Source: JBFMDU01 sp034431935 (GTDB taxonomy: Bacteria > Chloroflexota > Dehalococcoidia > GIF9 > JBFMDU01). From it: a DNA stretch of 15,700 nucleotides. The DNA is taken from NCBI GenBank assembly GCA_034431935.1, contig DAOUCU010000067.1, forward strand, positions 1 to 15,700, given 5' to 3'. The first letter of the stretch is position 1; every line of letters begins with the position of its first letter. The translations under genes were made by a program, and so were the position numbers. This document shows positions 1-7,056 of this stretch, piece by piece. Under the pieces are notes generated by a model, which ran no database searches, had not been told where the DNA came from, and was given only the letters and a program-made list of their open reading frames with translations.

Positions 1-1557
1 GGCCACAACGGCCTGCTGGTAAGCGCCTATCTGGCCAAGGCGGGACTGAATGTTTGCGTGCTGGAGGCACGCGCCTTCCCCGGTGGCGGTGTCGTTACTG
101 CGGAGGTGACGGCTCCGGGCTTCAAGCACGACCTGGCATCAACCGCCGCCGGCTCCATTGAGTTCAACCCACTTATCGCGAATGATGAACTCGGCCTGGT
201 CAAGCGGTCCGGCATCAGATTCGCCGAAGCGCCGGAGGTGCAGGAGACACAGCTCTTCCCGGATGGCCGGTCCATCATCCTCTACCGCGACCTCGATAAG
301 ACCTGCGCCAGCATCTCCGAAATCTCACGGAAGGATGCCGATGCCTTTCGCCGGTTATACGATATCGGCTTCCCCATCCTGAAATATATCCTTGCCGGTA
401 GCATTTCGCCACCGGTGCCGCTCGCCACCTCCCTGCAGGCAATGCTTTCACGGCCCGGCGGTCTGGAAGACCTGCGCATGACCTTTCTGAATGCCGTTGA
501 CTTTGTCGAAGAATGGTTTGAAAACGACCTGGTGAAAATTGCCATGACGCGGCTGGCCGCCATCGCCCGCATCAGCCCCTGGGAAGCCAACACGGCCGGC
601 ATCATTACCGCCACCATCCCCTTTACCATGAACTGCGGCACCAAGCCGGTAATCGGCGGCGCCGGAAAGTTCACCGAAGCTCTGGTGGACGCCATCAAGG
701 CTTTCGGCGGCACCGTCCGGCTTAACACGCCGGTAAAACAAATCATTATCGAAAACAATCAGGCAAAAGGTGTCGTCCTGGCCAGCGGTGAGAAGGTCGG
801 GGCCGGCAAATGCGTGGTGGCGGCGGTTAACGTCAAGACCCTGTTCCCCGACATGGTTCCTGAAGCGCAGCTTCCTGGCGGTTTTGTTGACTGGATCAGG
901 CGCCTCAAGCCTCAGCGCGTGCAGTATTTCACCACCCATTACGCCCTGCACGAGAAACCGCAATACCGGGCCCACTCTGACGTCGGCCGCAGTTACCAGG
1001 TGCACCTGACCGGTACCACCAGCTACGACGAGTACCTCAACGGCCTGCAGGCCATGTACCGCGGTATGCCCAGAACGACTGCACCCGGCATACTCTGCTC
1101 TTCAATGTTCGATCCGGGCCGTGCTCCGGCGGGCAAGCACACCCTTTGGGTGAACAGCCAGGAACCTTTCTACCTTAAGGGTGGCCCGCGGCGGTGGGAC
1201 GAAATTAAAGAACAGGTCGCCTCCGATATACTGAAGACCATCCGCAGTCATACCACCAACATGGGGCCGGAGAATATCATTGCCGAAAAGACCTTCTCAC
1301 CGCTCGACTTCTCACGCTGGAACCCGTCCTGGATTGAAGGCGACCCCAGCCATCTCGGCGGCTATTTCCAGCAGTACTCTTCTTTCCGCCCCGTCCCCGG
1401 CTGGAGCGGCTACAAGATGCCCATCGACCGGCTGTATATGTGCGGGCCTTCGACCCATGGCGGCACTGGGCTTGCCGCCGGCGGGCGGGCTCCGGCGAAT
1501 ATCATCATGAAAGACCTGGGCATCGAGTTCGAGAAGGTAGCACAGAGACCGGTATAG
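1..1557 (+). CDS. FAD-dependent oxidoreductase, PYROXD2/CrtI-like (5' end missing)
   Basis: The reading frame is open from the first base, so the gene begins before the window; 518 residues are visible and the frame stops with TAG at 1555-1557. The visible N-terminus (GHNGLLVSAYLAKAGLNV) is the second half of a GxGHNGL dinucleotide-binding fold, followed by a VLEAR strand end and a PGG turn, so only some 10-20 residues are probably lost. The segment around 640-850 (GGAGKFTEAL, GGTVRLNTPV, then a GVVLASGE stretch) is the conserved middle of phytoene desaturase-like flavoproteins. The C-terminal MCGPSTHGGTGLAAGGRAP (1438-1494) matches the family's second FAD contact. Known relatives desaturate or oxidise hydrophobic substrates; PYROXD2-type members have no well-defined substrate. 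No carotenoid genes lie nearby, so a carotenoid role is not supported. It converges with the fmdB-like gene on the other strand. Confidence 0.85.
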   Translation, partial: GHNGLLVSAYLAKAGLNVCVLEARAFPGGGVVTAEVTAPGFKHDLASTAAGSIEFNPLIANDELGLVKRSGIRFAEAPEVQETQLFPDGRSIILYRDLDKTCASISEISRKDADAFRRLYDIGFPILKYILAGSISPPVPLATSLQAMLSRPGGLEDLRMTFLNAVDFVEEWFENDLVKIAMTRLAAIARISPWEANTAGIITATIPFTMNCGTKPVIGGAGKFTEALVDAIKAFGGTVRLNTPVKQIIIENNQAKGVVLASGEKVGAGKCVVAAVNVKTLFPDMVPEAQLPGGFVDWIRRLKPQRVQYFTTHYALHEKPQYRAHSDVGRSYQVHLTGTTSYDEYLNGLQAMYRGMPRTTAPGILCSSMFDPGRAPAGKHTLWVNSQEPFYLKGGPRRWDEIKEQVASDILKTIRSHTTNMGPENIIAEKTFSPLDFSRWNPSWIEGDPSHLGGYFQQYSSFRPVPGWSGYKMPIDRLYMCGPSTHGGTGLAAGGRAPANIIMKDLGIEFEKVAQRPV

Positions 1558-1575
1558 CCCGGGCCTATTATTTTT

Positions 1576-1592
1576 CGGGGCAGACTGCCCCG
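1576..1592. other. GC-rich hairpin between convergent genes
   Basis: A perfect 7-bp stem (CGGGGCA / TGCCCCG) with a 3-nt loop sits in the 47-bp gap between the converging FAD oxidoreductase and fmdB-like genes. Five T residues precede it on the + strand (1571-1575), but no T-run follows it on either strand, so it lacks the U-tract of a standard intrinsic terminator. It may still act as an end-of-transcript structure for either gene. Confidence 0.4.
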
Positions 1593-1604
1593 CGATGACT
1601 ATGC

Positions 1605-1811
1605 TCAGCCAAAGTGTCTTGGTGAAGGACTGGAGCAGGAGCGTCCGGAACTACTGCCGGTACTGAATAGCGGCGAATAGACGCGTTCCACATCGGAGGA
1701 ACCGCATTTTGGACAAACCGCCCTGTCCCTGTCTTGGACACCGGCAAGAAAACTGCGGCGGACTTCGAACTTCTCCCCACATTTGGTGCATCTATAATCG
1801 TATACCGGCAT
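1605..1811 (-). CDS. FmdB-family zinc ribbon protein
   Basis: A 68-residue protein starting MPVYDYRCTKCG, the signature of the FmdB/CxxC_CXXC_SSSS family. Zinc ligands are C8, C11, C33 and C36, followed by a serine-rich tail (SSSGRSCSSPSP), also typical. A longer frame starts five codons upstream (1826), but ATG at 1811 is preferred: the AGGAGG stretch just before it is well placed and the family nearly always begins MPxYxYxC. The start lies inside the end of the upstream GlcD-HdrD gene (20-nt overlap), so the two are probably translationally coupled. FmdB proteins were named as putative regulators of formamidase/amidase operons, but no biochemical role is firmly established. Here the position suggests an accessory or metallochaperone-like part of the redox operon, which is inference. 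Confidence 0.85.
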   Translation of the reverse strand: MPVYDYRCTKCGEKFEVRRSFLAGVQDRDRAVCPKCGSSDVERVYSPLFSTGSSSGRSCSSPSPRHFG

Positions 1812-4800
1812 TCTCTCCTCCTTCACTTTGAACCTTAGTAGCCCCGTCTTGCGTCGCGGTCTTTTTGGTACTTCCTCTCAGATAGCTTATCATCGGCCCG
1901 GTCACCAGCGGCACGACCTCACCGATCATGTGAGGCATCAGGTTGTCCATTACTTTGGGCATAAGCTCCGGCATCTGCTCCGCCATGTAGTCCGGCATCG
2001 GTATCGCCGCCTTTACGCGCTCCAGCATCGTCGGCATGACTTTAGGCATCATCATCGGCAGGAGTTTCGGGAACAGTACCGGGAACATCGGCCTCATAAG
2101 ATTCAGGATTCCGGGAACCTTACCCACGGCCCGCATCATCGGCCCCATCTTAAACGGCATGGCTTCAATCAATTCCGGCCACATCGTGCCCATCAGTCCG
2201 GCAAAGCCCTGCGGTGTCATCAGTGCAATCATCGCCTCGAACACCGCCCACTGCCGCTGGACTTCCGGATTCGGGTCGGGTAAATCGTAGCCGAGCGCCT
2301 GGCAGGCAAACCGCGCCAGGTCGACCACTTCGACCGGCATATTCTTCTTTTTGGCACTGACCCTTAGCTGGAACTCACAGCAGGGACAAAGCGCCAGCAC
2401 CTTCTGGGCGCCGGCTTCAACCGCTTCGTCAAGCCTTACCTTGCCGACTTCGGCCGCTACCGGTGGCTCCTTAATCAGGGTCAGCACACTGCCGCAGCAG
2501 TGCGCATTGTCGTGATGGTAGGCCATCTCGGCAAACTTGACCCCGGGCACCGCCTTGATAAGGTCACGGGGCGGCTCATAGACGCCGGATACCCGACCGA
2601 TGTGACAGGAATCATGCCAGGTAACCGTCTGCGGTTTCTGTCCCCGGTCGTTGAACTTGAACTCGCCCTTCTTGAGCTTCTCCGATACCACCTCGCTGTA
2701 ATGCCTGGTGGTGACGGCATAGTCGATACCGAGCCTTTTCGCCCACTGCGGGTAGACCTGCCGCCACATCATGTCACAGGCCGGACATGAGGTGATGACG
2801 GTATCGGCGCCGGCCGCCTTAACCGCGGCGATGTTGCTCTTCATGACCTCGGCGAAAAGGTCCCATTTGCCGGCCACCAGCATCGGCGTGCCGCAACAGT
2901 TCTCTTTCTGACCGAGATAGGAGAAGTCCACGCCGGCGGCATCAAGCAGGCGCACGCTGGCCATGCCAATATCACGTTCAACATAGCTCGCAGTGCATCC
3001 GGCGAAATAGACCGCCTTCGACCTGCGTCCCGGGCCGTGCTTTTCTTTGAGGTCAGCCGGGAACCAGGCCTCGCGGTCTTTACGGTAACCTGCCCAGATA
3101 TCGCCCTGGCTCTTGAGCGCCGCACCCATCATCTCGAACGGCGGGAAGGTCATCTTCTTTTGCTCACCGATTAGCTGGCCGCGAAGCTTCATCCAGGACG
3201 ACTCAATCGGCAGTGAAGCGGAACAGCGCAGGTTGCACAGCTCGCAGGTGGTGCAGGAGAGTATGGTGTCCACCATCTTCTGGTCCCACTTCTGCCGGCC
3301 CTCCATATATTCCCTCAGCCAGTACCACTTGCCGCGCGGCGACTGGCTTTCCCAGCCGCGGCCGTAGAACTGGTCGCATTCCTCGACGCAATAGCCGCAC
3401 TGGGAACAGGCGTAAGCATACCAAGCTACATCTGCCGGGATGCCCCGGACAGGCTTAGTAGGACGCTCACCGACTTTGAGGATAACCCGGTTGGCCAATG
3501 CCCGGACTAACGGTTCAAAAGCCTGAGCAATACTCAGAATTCCGCCAATAGCCCCGTTCTTGAGCACCTTGCCCGGATTGAGAATGCCTTTGCGATCGGC
3601 CCTGGCCTTGAACTCCTTGAGCCGCTTCAACCGGTCGGCACCGAGCACCTTATCTGCCTTGCTGGCGAAATAAAGACCGGTCGAATACTCGCGGCCACCG
3701 TTTCTTTCCGCGATGTCCGAAATCGTCAGCGCCAGGCTGAAGACGAAGTTGTAGTTGAACCGGCGCTGGTCGCTCGGTATGAAGCCGAGCAGCACCACTT
3801 CGGGCTCACCGCCGACACCGTTACGGATGACGATGGCTTCTTTGACGATGGGCTGGGCCACCTTATCGTTGATTTCATCCATGACCGCACCCAGCGACGA
3901 AAGCGGTACCACCACCTCGGCCGGCACCAGGCTCGGCCCCAGGCGTTTAACCACCATAATCTTGAACCTATCATCCCACTCGTGCCTGGCGATGCTGTCA
4001 CCGAGCATCTCCGCACCGTTAGCCCTGGCCAGCTCCGGCAGGTAGCCCATTACGGCGCCGCGGTCTTTCTTACGGTAAGCCAGCGTCATGATGTAGGCCG
4101 CCGGCAGGAGCAATTTTTCGTGGCCGTTACGTCCGTGCACTTCCGACGGGGCGACTTTGTTCTTAAGCTCGGCCATGCGCGGGTTGATGAAGACCAGCGA
4201 CCAGACCGGCAGTTTCTCATCAATGATGGCCTGGACAAGCCGCTGAAGGTCATGCGGGTCAGGACAACCCACTGCCACCACTTCCAGTTCATCAAGCGCC
4301 TGTACGCGGACGGTCACTTCGCTGATAAGACCGGTGATGCCCTCGGCTTCGGAAATAAGTTCCAGCTCTTTACCGCCGAAGTCTTTGACCGAGCCGTCGG
4401 GCAGGACCACCTTAGCATTTATCACATTGTCGCGGAACCAGCCCGCCTCGTAGGAGCCAATGCCTGCCCCACCCTGGGCCAGCCAGCCGCCAACCGTAGA
4501 GGCCGGAGCACTGGTAGGATAAAGGCGCAGGGTCAGACCGTGCCTTGCCAGCTCCATATCGAGCTTTTCCCAGACCACACCCGCCTGGACCGTGACCGTC
4601 TGCCCGGCCTTATCGACGGCGATGACTCTATTCATCCGCCGGAAATCAACAACAACACCTTTCTTCACCGGGATGACGCCGCCGTATCCGGACGAGGCCT
4701 TACCCCGGGGAGTTAGAGGAATTCCCTTTTCAGAAGCCCAGCGCGCCAGTTTGACCAGTTCTTCAGTTGTTTCGGGCTGGACGACCGCTTCCGGCGTGGT

Positions 4801-4941
4801 ATTGCCGATGAACGGCTTGACCAGCCCGGGAATGGCAGCGATATCGTGTCCATAGAGCACCAGCTCGGCTTCCCGGAAGCATGCCCGGCTGCCGAACTCC
4901 TTCTCCAAGTATCTCCTATGCTTCGATGTTACCTTACCCAT
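1792..4941 (-). CDS. GlcD-HdrD fusion: FAD-linked oxidase with two 4Fe-4S motifs, two CCG domains and a Met/Pro repeat tail
   Basis: A 1049-residue fusion. Residues about 45-215 form a PCMH-type FAD-binding domain (PRGKASSGYGG at 78-88, GGWLAQGGAGIGSYEAG at 151-167). Residues about 220-460 are an FAD-oxidase C-terminal domain ending ILNPGKVL. Two 4Fe-4S motifs follow: C512/C515/C518/C522 and C563/C566/C569/C573. Two complete CCG (HdrB/HdrD, GlpC-like) domains come next: C649, C682-C683, C719/C722 and C779, C815-C816, C852/C855. Relatives oxidise D-lactate, glycolate or other 2-hydroxyacids and pass electrons to quinone, a disulfide or an electron-transfer partner; the substrate here is unknown. 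Residues about 904-1019 are an unusual Met/Pro tetrapeptide repeat. No signal peptide or clear membrane span is visible. The start at 4941 has a GGGAGGT site just upstream. The gene lies 27 nt after arsR and overlaps fmdB. Confidence 0.88.
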   Translation of the reverse strand: MGKVTSKHRRYLEKEFGSRACFREAELVLYGHDIAAIPGLVKPFIGNTTPEAVVQPETTEELVKLARWASEKGIPLTPRGKASSGYGGVIPVKKGVVVDFRRMNRVIAVDKAGQTVTVQAGVVWEKLDMELARHGLTLRLYPTSAPASTVGGWLAQGGAGIGSYEAGWFRDNVINAKVVLPDGSVKDFGGKELELISEAEGITGLISEVTVRVQALDELEVVAVGCPDPHDLQRLVQAIIDEKLPVWSLVFINPRMAELKNKVAPSEVHGRNGHEKLLLPAAYIMTLAYRKKDRGAVMGYLPELARANGAEMLGDSIARHEWDDRFKIMVVKRLGPSLVPAEVVVPLSSLGAVMDEINDKVAQPIVKEAIVIRNGVGGEPEVVLLGFIPSDQRRFNYNFVFSLALTISDIAERNGGREYSTGLYFASKADKVLGADRLKRLKEFKARADRKGILNPGKVLKNGAIGGILSIAQAFEPLVRALANRVILKVGERPTKPVRGIPADVAWYAYACSQCGYCVEECDQFYGRGWESQSPRGKWYWLREYMEGRQKWDQKMVDTILSCTTCELCNLRCSASLPIESSWMKLRGQLIGEQKKMTFPPFEMMGAALKSQGDIWAGYRKDREAWFPADLKEKHGPGRRSKAVYFAGCTASYVERDIGMASVRLLDAAGVDFSYLGQKENCCGTPMLVAGKWDLFAEVMKSNIAAVKAAGADTVITSCPACDMMWRQVYPQWAKRLGIDYAVTTRHYSEVVSEKLKKGEFKFNDRGQKPQTVTWHDSCHIGRVSGVYEPPRDLIKAVPGVKFAEMAYHHDNAHCCGSVLTLIKEPPVAAEVGKVRLDEAVEAGAQKVLALCPCCEFQLRVSAKKKNMPVEVVDLARFACQALGYDLPDPNPEVQRQWAVFEAMIALMTPQGFAGLMGTMWPELIEAMPFKMGPMMRAVGKVPGILNLMRPMFPVLFPKLLPMMMPKVMPTMLERVKAAIPMPDYMAEQMPELMPKVMDNLMPHMIGEVVPLVTGPMISYLRGSTKKTATQDGATKVQSEGGENAGIRL

Positions 4942-4968
4942 TCTTACCTCCCTAGTCGTTACCCCGGG

Positions 4969-5334
4969 TCATTTAACAGCGCGCTTTCCCCTGCCACCAA
5001 GTGAGTTCAGCGACCGCGCCAGGTCTCTCTTAGCTCCTAACTGAGTTTCCAGCATGTCCCGGACAAGGTCGCAGGCCTTGCCGATTTTTGGGCTGGACAG
5101 GCGGTAATAGATAGTGGTGCCGGCGCGGCGCGTCTGCACGATTTCGCGTTCGCGCAAGACCGCCAGATGGCGTGACACATTGCTCTGGGGCAGGCCAAGC
5201 CTCTTAACTATCTGTCCTACTGACATCTCTCCTTTTCGCAGTTCGTGGATAATCATCAGCCGGTTGTGGTCGGCCAGGGTCTTACAGATGTCAGCCTGAA
5301 GCCTGAATAACGCCACGGTCCGCTGGTCCATCAT
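4969..5334 (-). CDS. ArsR/SmtB-family winged-helix transcriptional regulator
   Basis: A 121-residue protein of usual ArsR length. The core is ADICKTLADHNRLMIIHEL (helices 1-2), a helix-turn-helix around residues 37-60 (MSVGQIVKRLGLPQSNVSRH) and a beta-wing (RRAGTTIYYRL). The metal motif of ArsR/SmtB/CadC sensors (ELCVCDL-type) is absent. Only C17 and C88 are present, so sensing could be thiol/redox-based or ligand-based instead, which is inference. Two adjacent ATG codons (5334 and 5331) could start translation, and neither has a good Shine-Dalgarno site. It is first in the operon with the GlcD-HdrD and FmdB genes. A dyad lies between its promoter and start, so it probably represses its own operon. 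Confidence 0.9.
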   Translation of the reverse strand: MMDQRTVALFRLQADICKTLADHNRLMIIHELRKGEMSVGQIVKRLGLPQSNVSRHLAVLREREIVQTRRAGTTIYYRLSSPKIGKACDLVRDMLETQLGAKRDLARSLNSLGGRGKRAVK

Positions 5335-5338
5335 AGTA

Positions 5339-5366
5339 CATACTTGTATGATTATATATGTATATG
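5339..5366. promoter_or_regulatory. Candidate ArsR operator (AT-rich dyads between promoter and start)
   Basis: CATAC-TT-GTATG (5339-5350) is a perfect 5-bp inverted repeat, adjoining an alternating AT block (5351-5366). TACATA (5337-5342) and TATGTA (5357-5362) form a second, wider dyad. ArsR-family operators are typically AT-rich inverted repeats at or just after the promoter, and this site lies between the predicted transcription start and the arsR start codon. Binding by this protein is inferred from position. Confidence 0.5.
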
Positions 5367-5371
5367 CTGAT

Positions 5372-5399
5372 ATTTTACACCGTAGAGATAATTTGTCAA
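5372..5399 (-). promoter_or_regulatory. Sigma70-type promoter of the arsR-glcD/hdrD-fmdB operon
   Basis: On the minus strand a perfect -35 TTGACA (5394-5399) is followed by a 16-nt spacer and TAAAAT (5372-5377), five of six matches to the -10 consensus. Transcription would start near 5365, giving a leader of about 30 nt before the arsR ATG. The region is much more AT-rich than the rest of the window. Confidence 0.7.
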
Positions 5400-5586
5400 G
5401 CGGTGGCGCCGGCCATCAAGAACCGGACGCTTCAAGCTGTTTCTGTGCCCGTTGCGCCATATTTACCGATGATATAAGATAGGCGGATTTCTCGGCCTTA
5501 CCGGTAAAGCGGAAGAATTAAACTGATGGCCCTGCCCGGAACCTCGTCCGGCGTTCCGCAGACGGGGCCGCCGGAGTATAGAACAA
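5400..5586. other. Intergenic region between divergent arsR and VOC genes
   Basis: No gene is supported here. A 10-bp palindrome TTACCGGTAA lies at 5498-5507. TATAAG at 5473-5478 could be a -10 for the + strand, but its only partner, TTGCGC at 5452-5457, is 15 nt away and poor. From 5527 the frame of the VOC gene is already open, but the residues before about 5587 are arginine/proline-rich and not VOC-like. GGAG at 5573-5576 is the only ribosome-binding-like sequence. Confidence 0.4.
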
Positions 5587-6531
5587 ATCATCACACCACT
5601 GCGTAGACTCGCCATAGCCACCTCGAAAACCGAGGAATGTATCCGTTTCTATACGGAAGTCTTCGGCATGAAGAAGTTCTATGACGACGTCATGACTAAC
5701 GCGCCGGGTGTTAAATCCCTGCTCGGCCCGGAAGGCCGTTTCCCCCAGCGGCTGGTCTCCTTGCAATCCGGCGACAGCGATGTCGGAATGATGGGTCTTC
5801 TCGAATACCTTAATGCCAGCTTCACTGTCATGCCGTTTGTCAGAAAACCCGGCTCAGTTTACCCGGTGATGGTTGAGTTTGCCGTCCGGGACATTGAGGC
5901 AACGGTCAGGAAGGTGGTGGGAATGGGACAGCCCATAATCGGTGGGCCGTTCTACGGGCAGTCCAACGGCGGCGCCTACGGCGTTGTAACCTTTCTGGAT
6001 CCCAACGGTGTTCTCATTCTGGCGACCGACTGTGCTGCAGGTCGGCGCAACCCGGCGCCAGCGGCATCGGCAATCCGCAAGGTTGTCATACCGACCGCCC
6101 GGAATAGAGCCGAACCATCAGCCCAACTGTTCCACGAAGCCTTGGAAATGAATGTCCTCAGGGATGAGACATTCGGCTCTGCCCAGACCGCTGCTTTGCT
6201 CGACCTTGAGGAGACAGCAGTTGCCCGGGTCATCACTCTCCGGCAGCGGAGAGAAGACCATGGCATGGTCAGCTTTATGGAAGTCCTTGAACCCGAGCTC
6301 GATATCAAACCGTTTGTTAAACGTGATAACTACCCGTATGAGGTGATCCTTGTCTTTGTTGTGGATGACATAGACCGGGTCCTTTCTAAAGCGTTGCCCC
6401 TTGGCGCCAGGCTTATAGGCCGAAGGACCTACGAGGTACCCGGCCGCGGCATGGCCGAGGGAGCTATGTTTAACGATTCTAACGGCGTCGTGATTGACCT
6501 TACCAGGTGGCTCGGTTCGCAGACGGGTTAG
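5587..6531 (+). CDS. Two-domain VOC (glyoxalase/bleomycin-resistance fold) protein
   Basis: Two tandem VOC modules. The first runs from about 5590 to 6025 and includes RLAIATSKTEECIRFYTEVF, VMVEFAVRDIEATVRKV and FLDPNGVLILATD. The second runs from about 6076 to 6515 and includes IRKVVIPTARNR, VILVFVVDDIDRVL and MFNDSNGVVIDLTRWL. Each ends in the D/N-x-NGV strand typical of the fold. The usual first metal ligand (His of RLxH) is absent from both, so classical glyoxalase I or dioxygenase chemistry is unlikely; a binding protein or atypical lyase/isomerase is possible. The first ATG in frame is at 5668, but this would delete the first beta-alpha unit, which is clearly encoded upstream. No ATG, GTG or TTG occurs in frame between the stop at 5524 and 5668. 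The start given (ATC 5587, after GGAG at 5573) marks where homology begins and is provisional. Confidence 0.7.
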   Translation: MITPLRRLAIATSKTEECIRFYTEVFGMKKFYDDVMTNAPGVKSLLGPEGRFPQRLVSLQSGDSDVGMMGLLEYLNASFTVMPFVRKPGSVYPVMVEFAVRDIEATVRKVVGMGQPIIGGPFYGQSNGGAYGVVTFLDPNGVLILATDCAAGRRNPAPAASAIRKVVIPTARNRAEPSAQLFHEALEMNVLRDETFGSAQTAALLDLEETAVARVITLRQRREDHGMVSFMEVLEPELDIKPFVKRDNYPYEVILVFVVDDIDRVLSKALPLGARLIGRRTYEVPGRGMAEGAMFNDSNGVVIDLTRWLGSQTG

Positions 6532-6631
6532 ACCGATTTGCTTTTATCCCGCCGGTAGCGTATAGTCTCACAAGGGTTTAAGTTCAGGTTATTCGCCGCT
6601 TAGCTTCACTGCCTCAGGTGTACTCAAGTTC

Positions 6632-6680
6632 CGGATGACCAAGATCTACCCTGTAATACTATTCGAGAGGAGGTCATCCG
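6632..6680 (+). promoter_or_regulatory. Inverted repeat enclosing the ribosome-binding site of the zinc-ribbon gene
   Basis: CGGATGACC (6632-6640) and GGTCATCCG (6672-6680) are perfect 9-bp complements separated by 31 nt. The 3' arm ends exactly before the ATG at 6681 and contains the last bases of the GAGGAGGTC Shine-Dalgarno region. In a transcript that includes both arms, the stem would bury the region just before the start codon. The same sequence could instead be a DNA operator; a weak -10-like TGTAAT lies in the loop (6652-6657). Confidence 0.5.
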
Positions 6681-6869
6681 ATGAGTTACCAGGACAGGTC
6701 CCTCAAATGTGCCGATTGCGGCACCACGTTCACCTTCACCGCCCGCGAGCAGGAGTTCTACGCATCCAAGGGCTTTACCAGTGAGCCCAGACGCTGTTAC
6801 CCATGCCGTCAGACGAGAAAGTCCCAACGCGGTGAGCGCAGCGGCGGCCGCTACGGCCGTTCCTACTAG
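6681..6869 (+). CDS. Small zinc-ribbon protein (zf-trcl type)
   Basis: A 62-residue protein starting MSYQDRSLKCADCGTTFTFT with zinc ligands C10, C13, C39 and C42. It contains the EQEFYASKGF segment found in the trcl-type zinc-ribbon family and ends in a basic, glycine-rich tail (RSGGRYGRSY) like those of RNA-binding proteins. A strong AGGAGGT site precedes the ATG. The family's function is unknown; its members are small and probably bind nucleic acid or ribosomes. The neighbouring DEAD-box helicase and the RNA-binding-like tail suggest a role in RNA metabolism or stress response, which is inference. Confidence 0.85.
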   Translation: MSYQDRSLKCADCGTTFTFTAREQEFYASKGFTSEPRRCYPCRQTRKSQRGERSGGRYGRSY

Positions 6870-6895
6870 TCACCCACGGCGCTGAACGCCGCCCC

Positions 6896-7011
6896 CCGGT
6901 CGTCCCTTTTCTATTTGTTACCAGCTTTCTGAGGCATGACAAACCGGATGGGCCGCTACCTGCGGCCCATCCGACAGTACCATCGGCTCGTCGAAGAGAA
7001 GGGACAACCGG
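6896..7011 (+). promoter_or_regulatory. Large base-paired leader upstream of the DEAD-box helicase
   Basis: An outer stem pairs 6896-6912 (CCGGTCGTCCCTTTTCT) with 6995-7011 (AGAGAAGGGACAACCGG): 15 Watson-Crick pairs, one G-U and one mismatch. Inside it is a perfect 12-bp hairpin, CGGATGGGCCGC (6945-6956) with GCGGCCCATCCG (6962-6973) and a 5-nt loop. A smaller hairpin, CGGCG/CGCCG, lies just before at 6877-6891. No T-run follows the stems, so none looks like an intrinsic terminator. The structure ends 45 nt before the helicase start and fits a 5' leader element. Confidence 0.6.
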
Positions 7012-7056
7012 GGAAACCGTAATCCCACAACTTTTTGAATTCAAGGAGTATTATCT

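Noticed and set aside
448..1005. 185-codon minus-strand frame inside the first gene, and similar antisense frames (e.g. 7108-7728)
   Set aside because: Shadow frames of GC-rich genes with well-conserved products on the other strand.
1828..2283. His/Arg-rich 151-codon open frame on the + strand
   Set aside because: It is antisense to the Met/Pro-rich tail: ATG read backwards gives CAT (His). The odd composition is a by-product and there is no ribosome-binding site.
3982..4716. 244-codon open frame on the + strand
   Set aside because: It lies entirely opposite the FAD-binding domain of the GlcD-HdrD gene, and the translation resembles no protein family.
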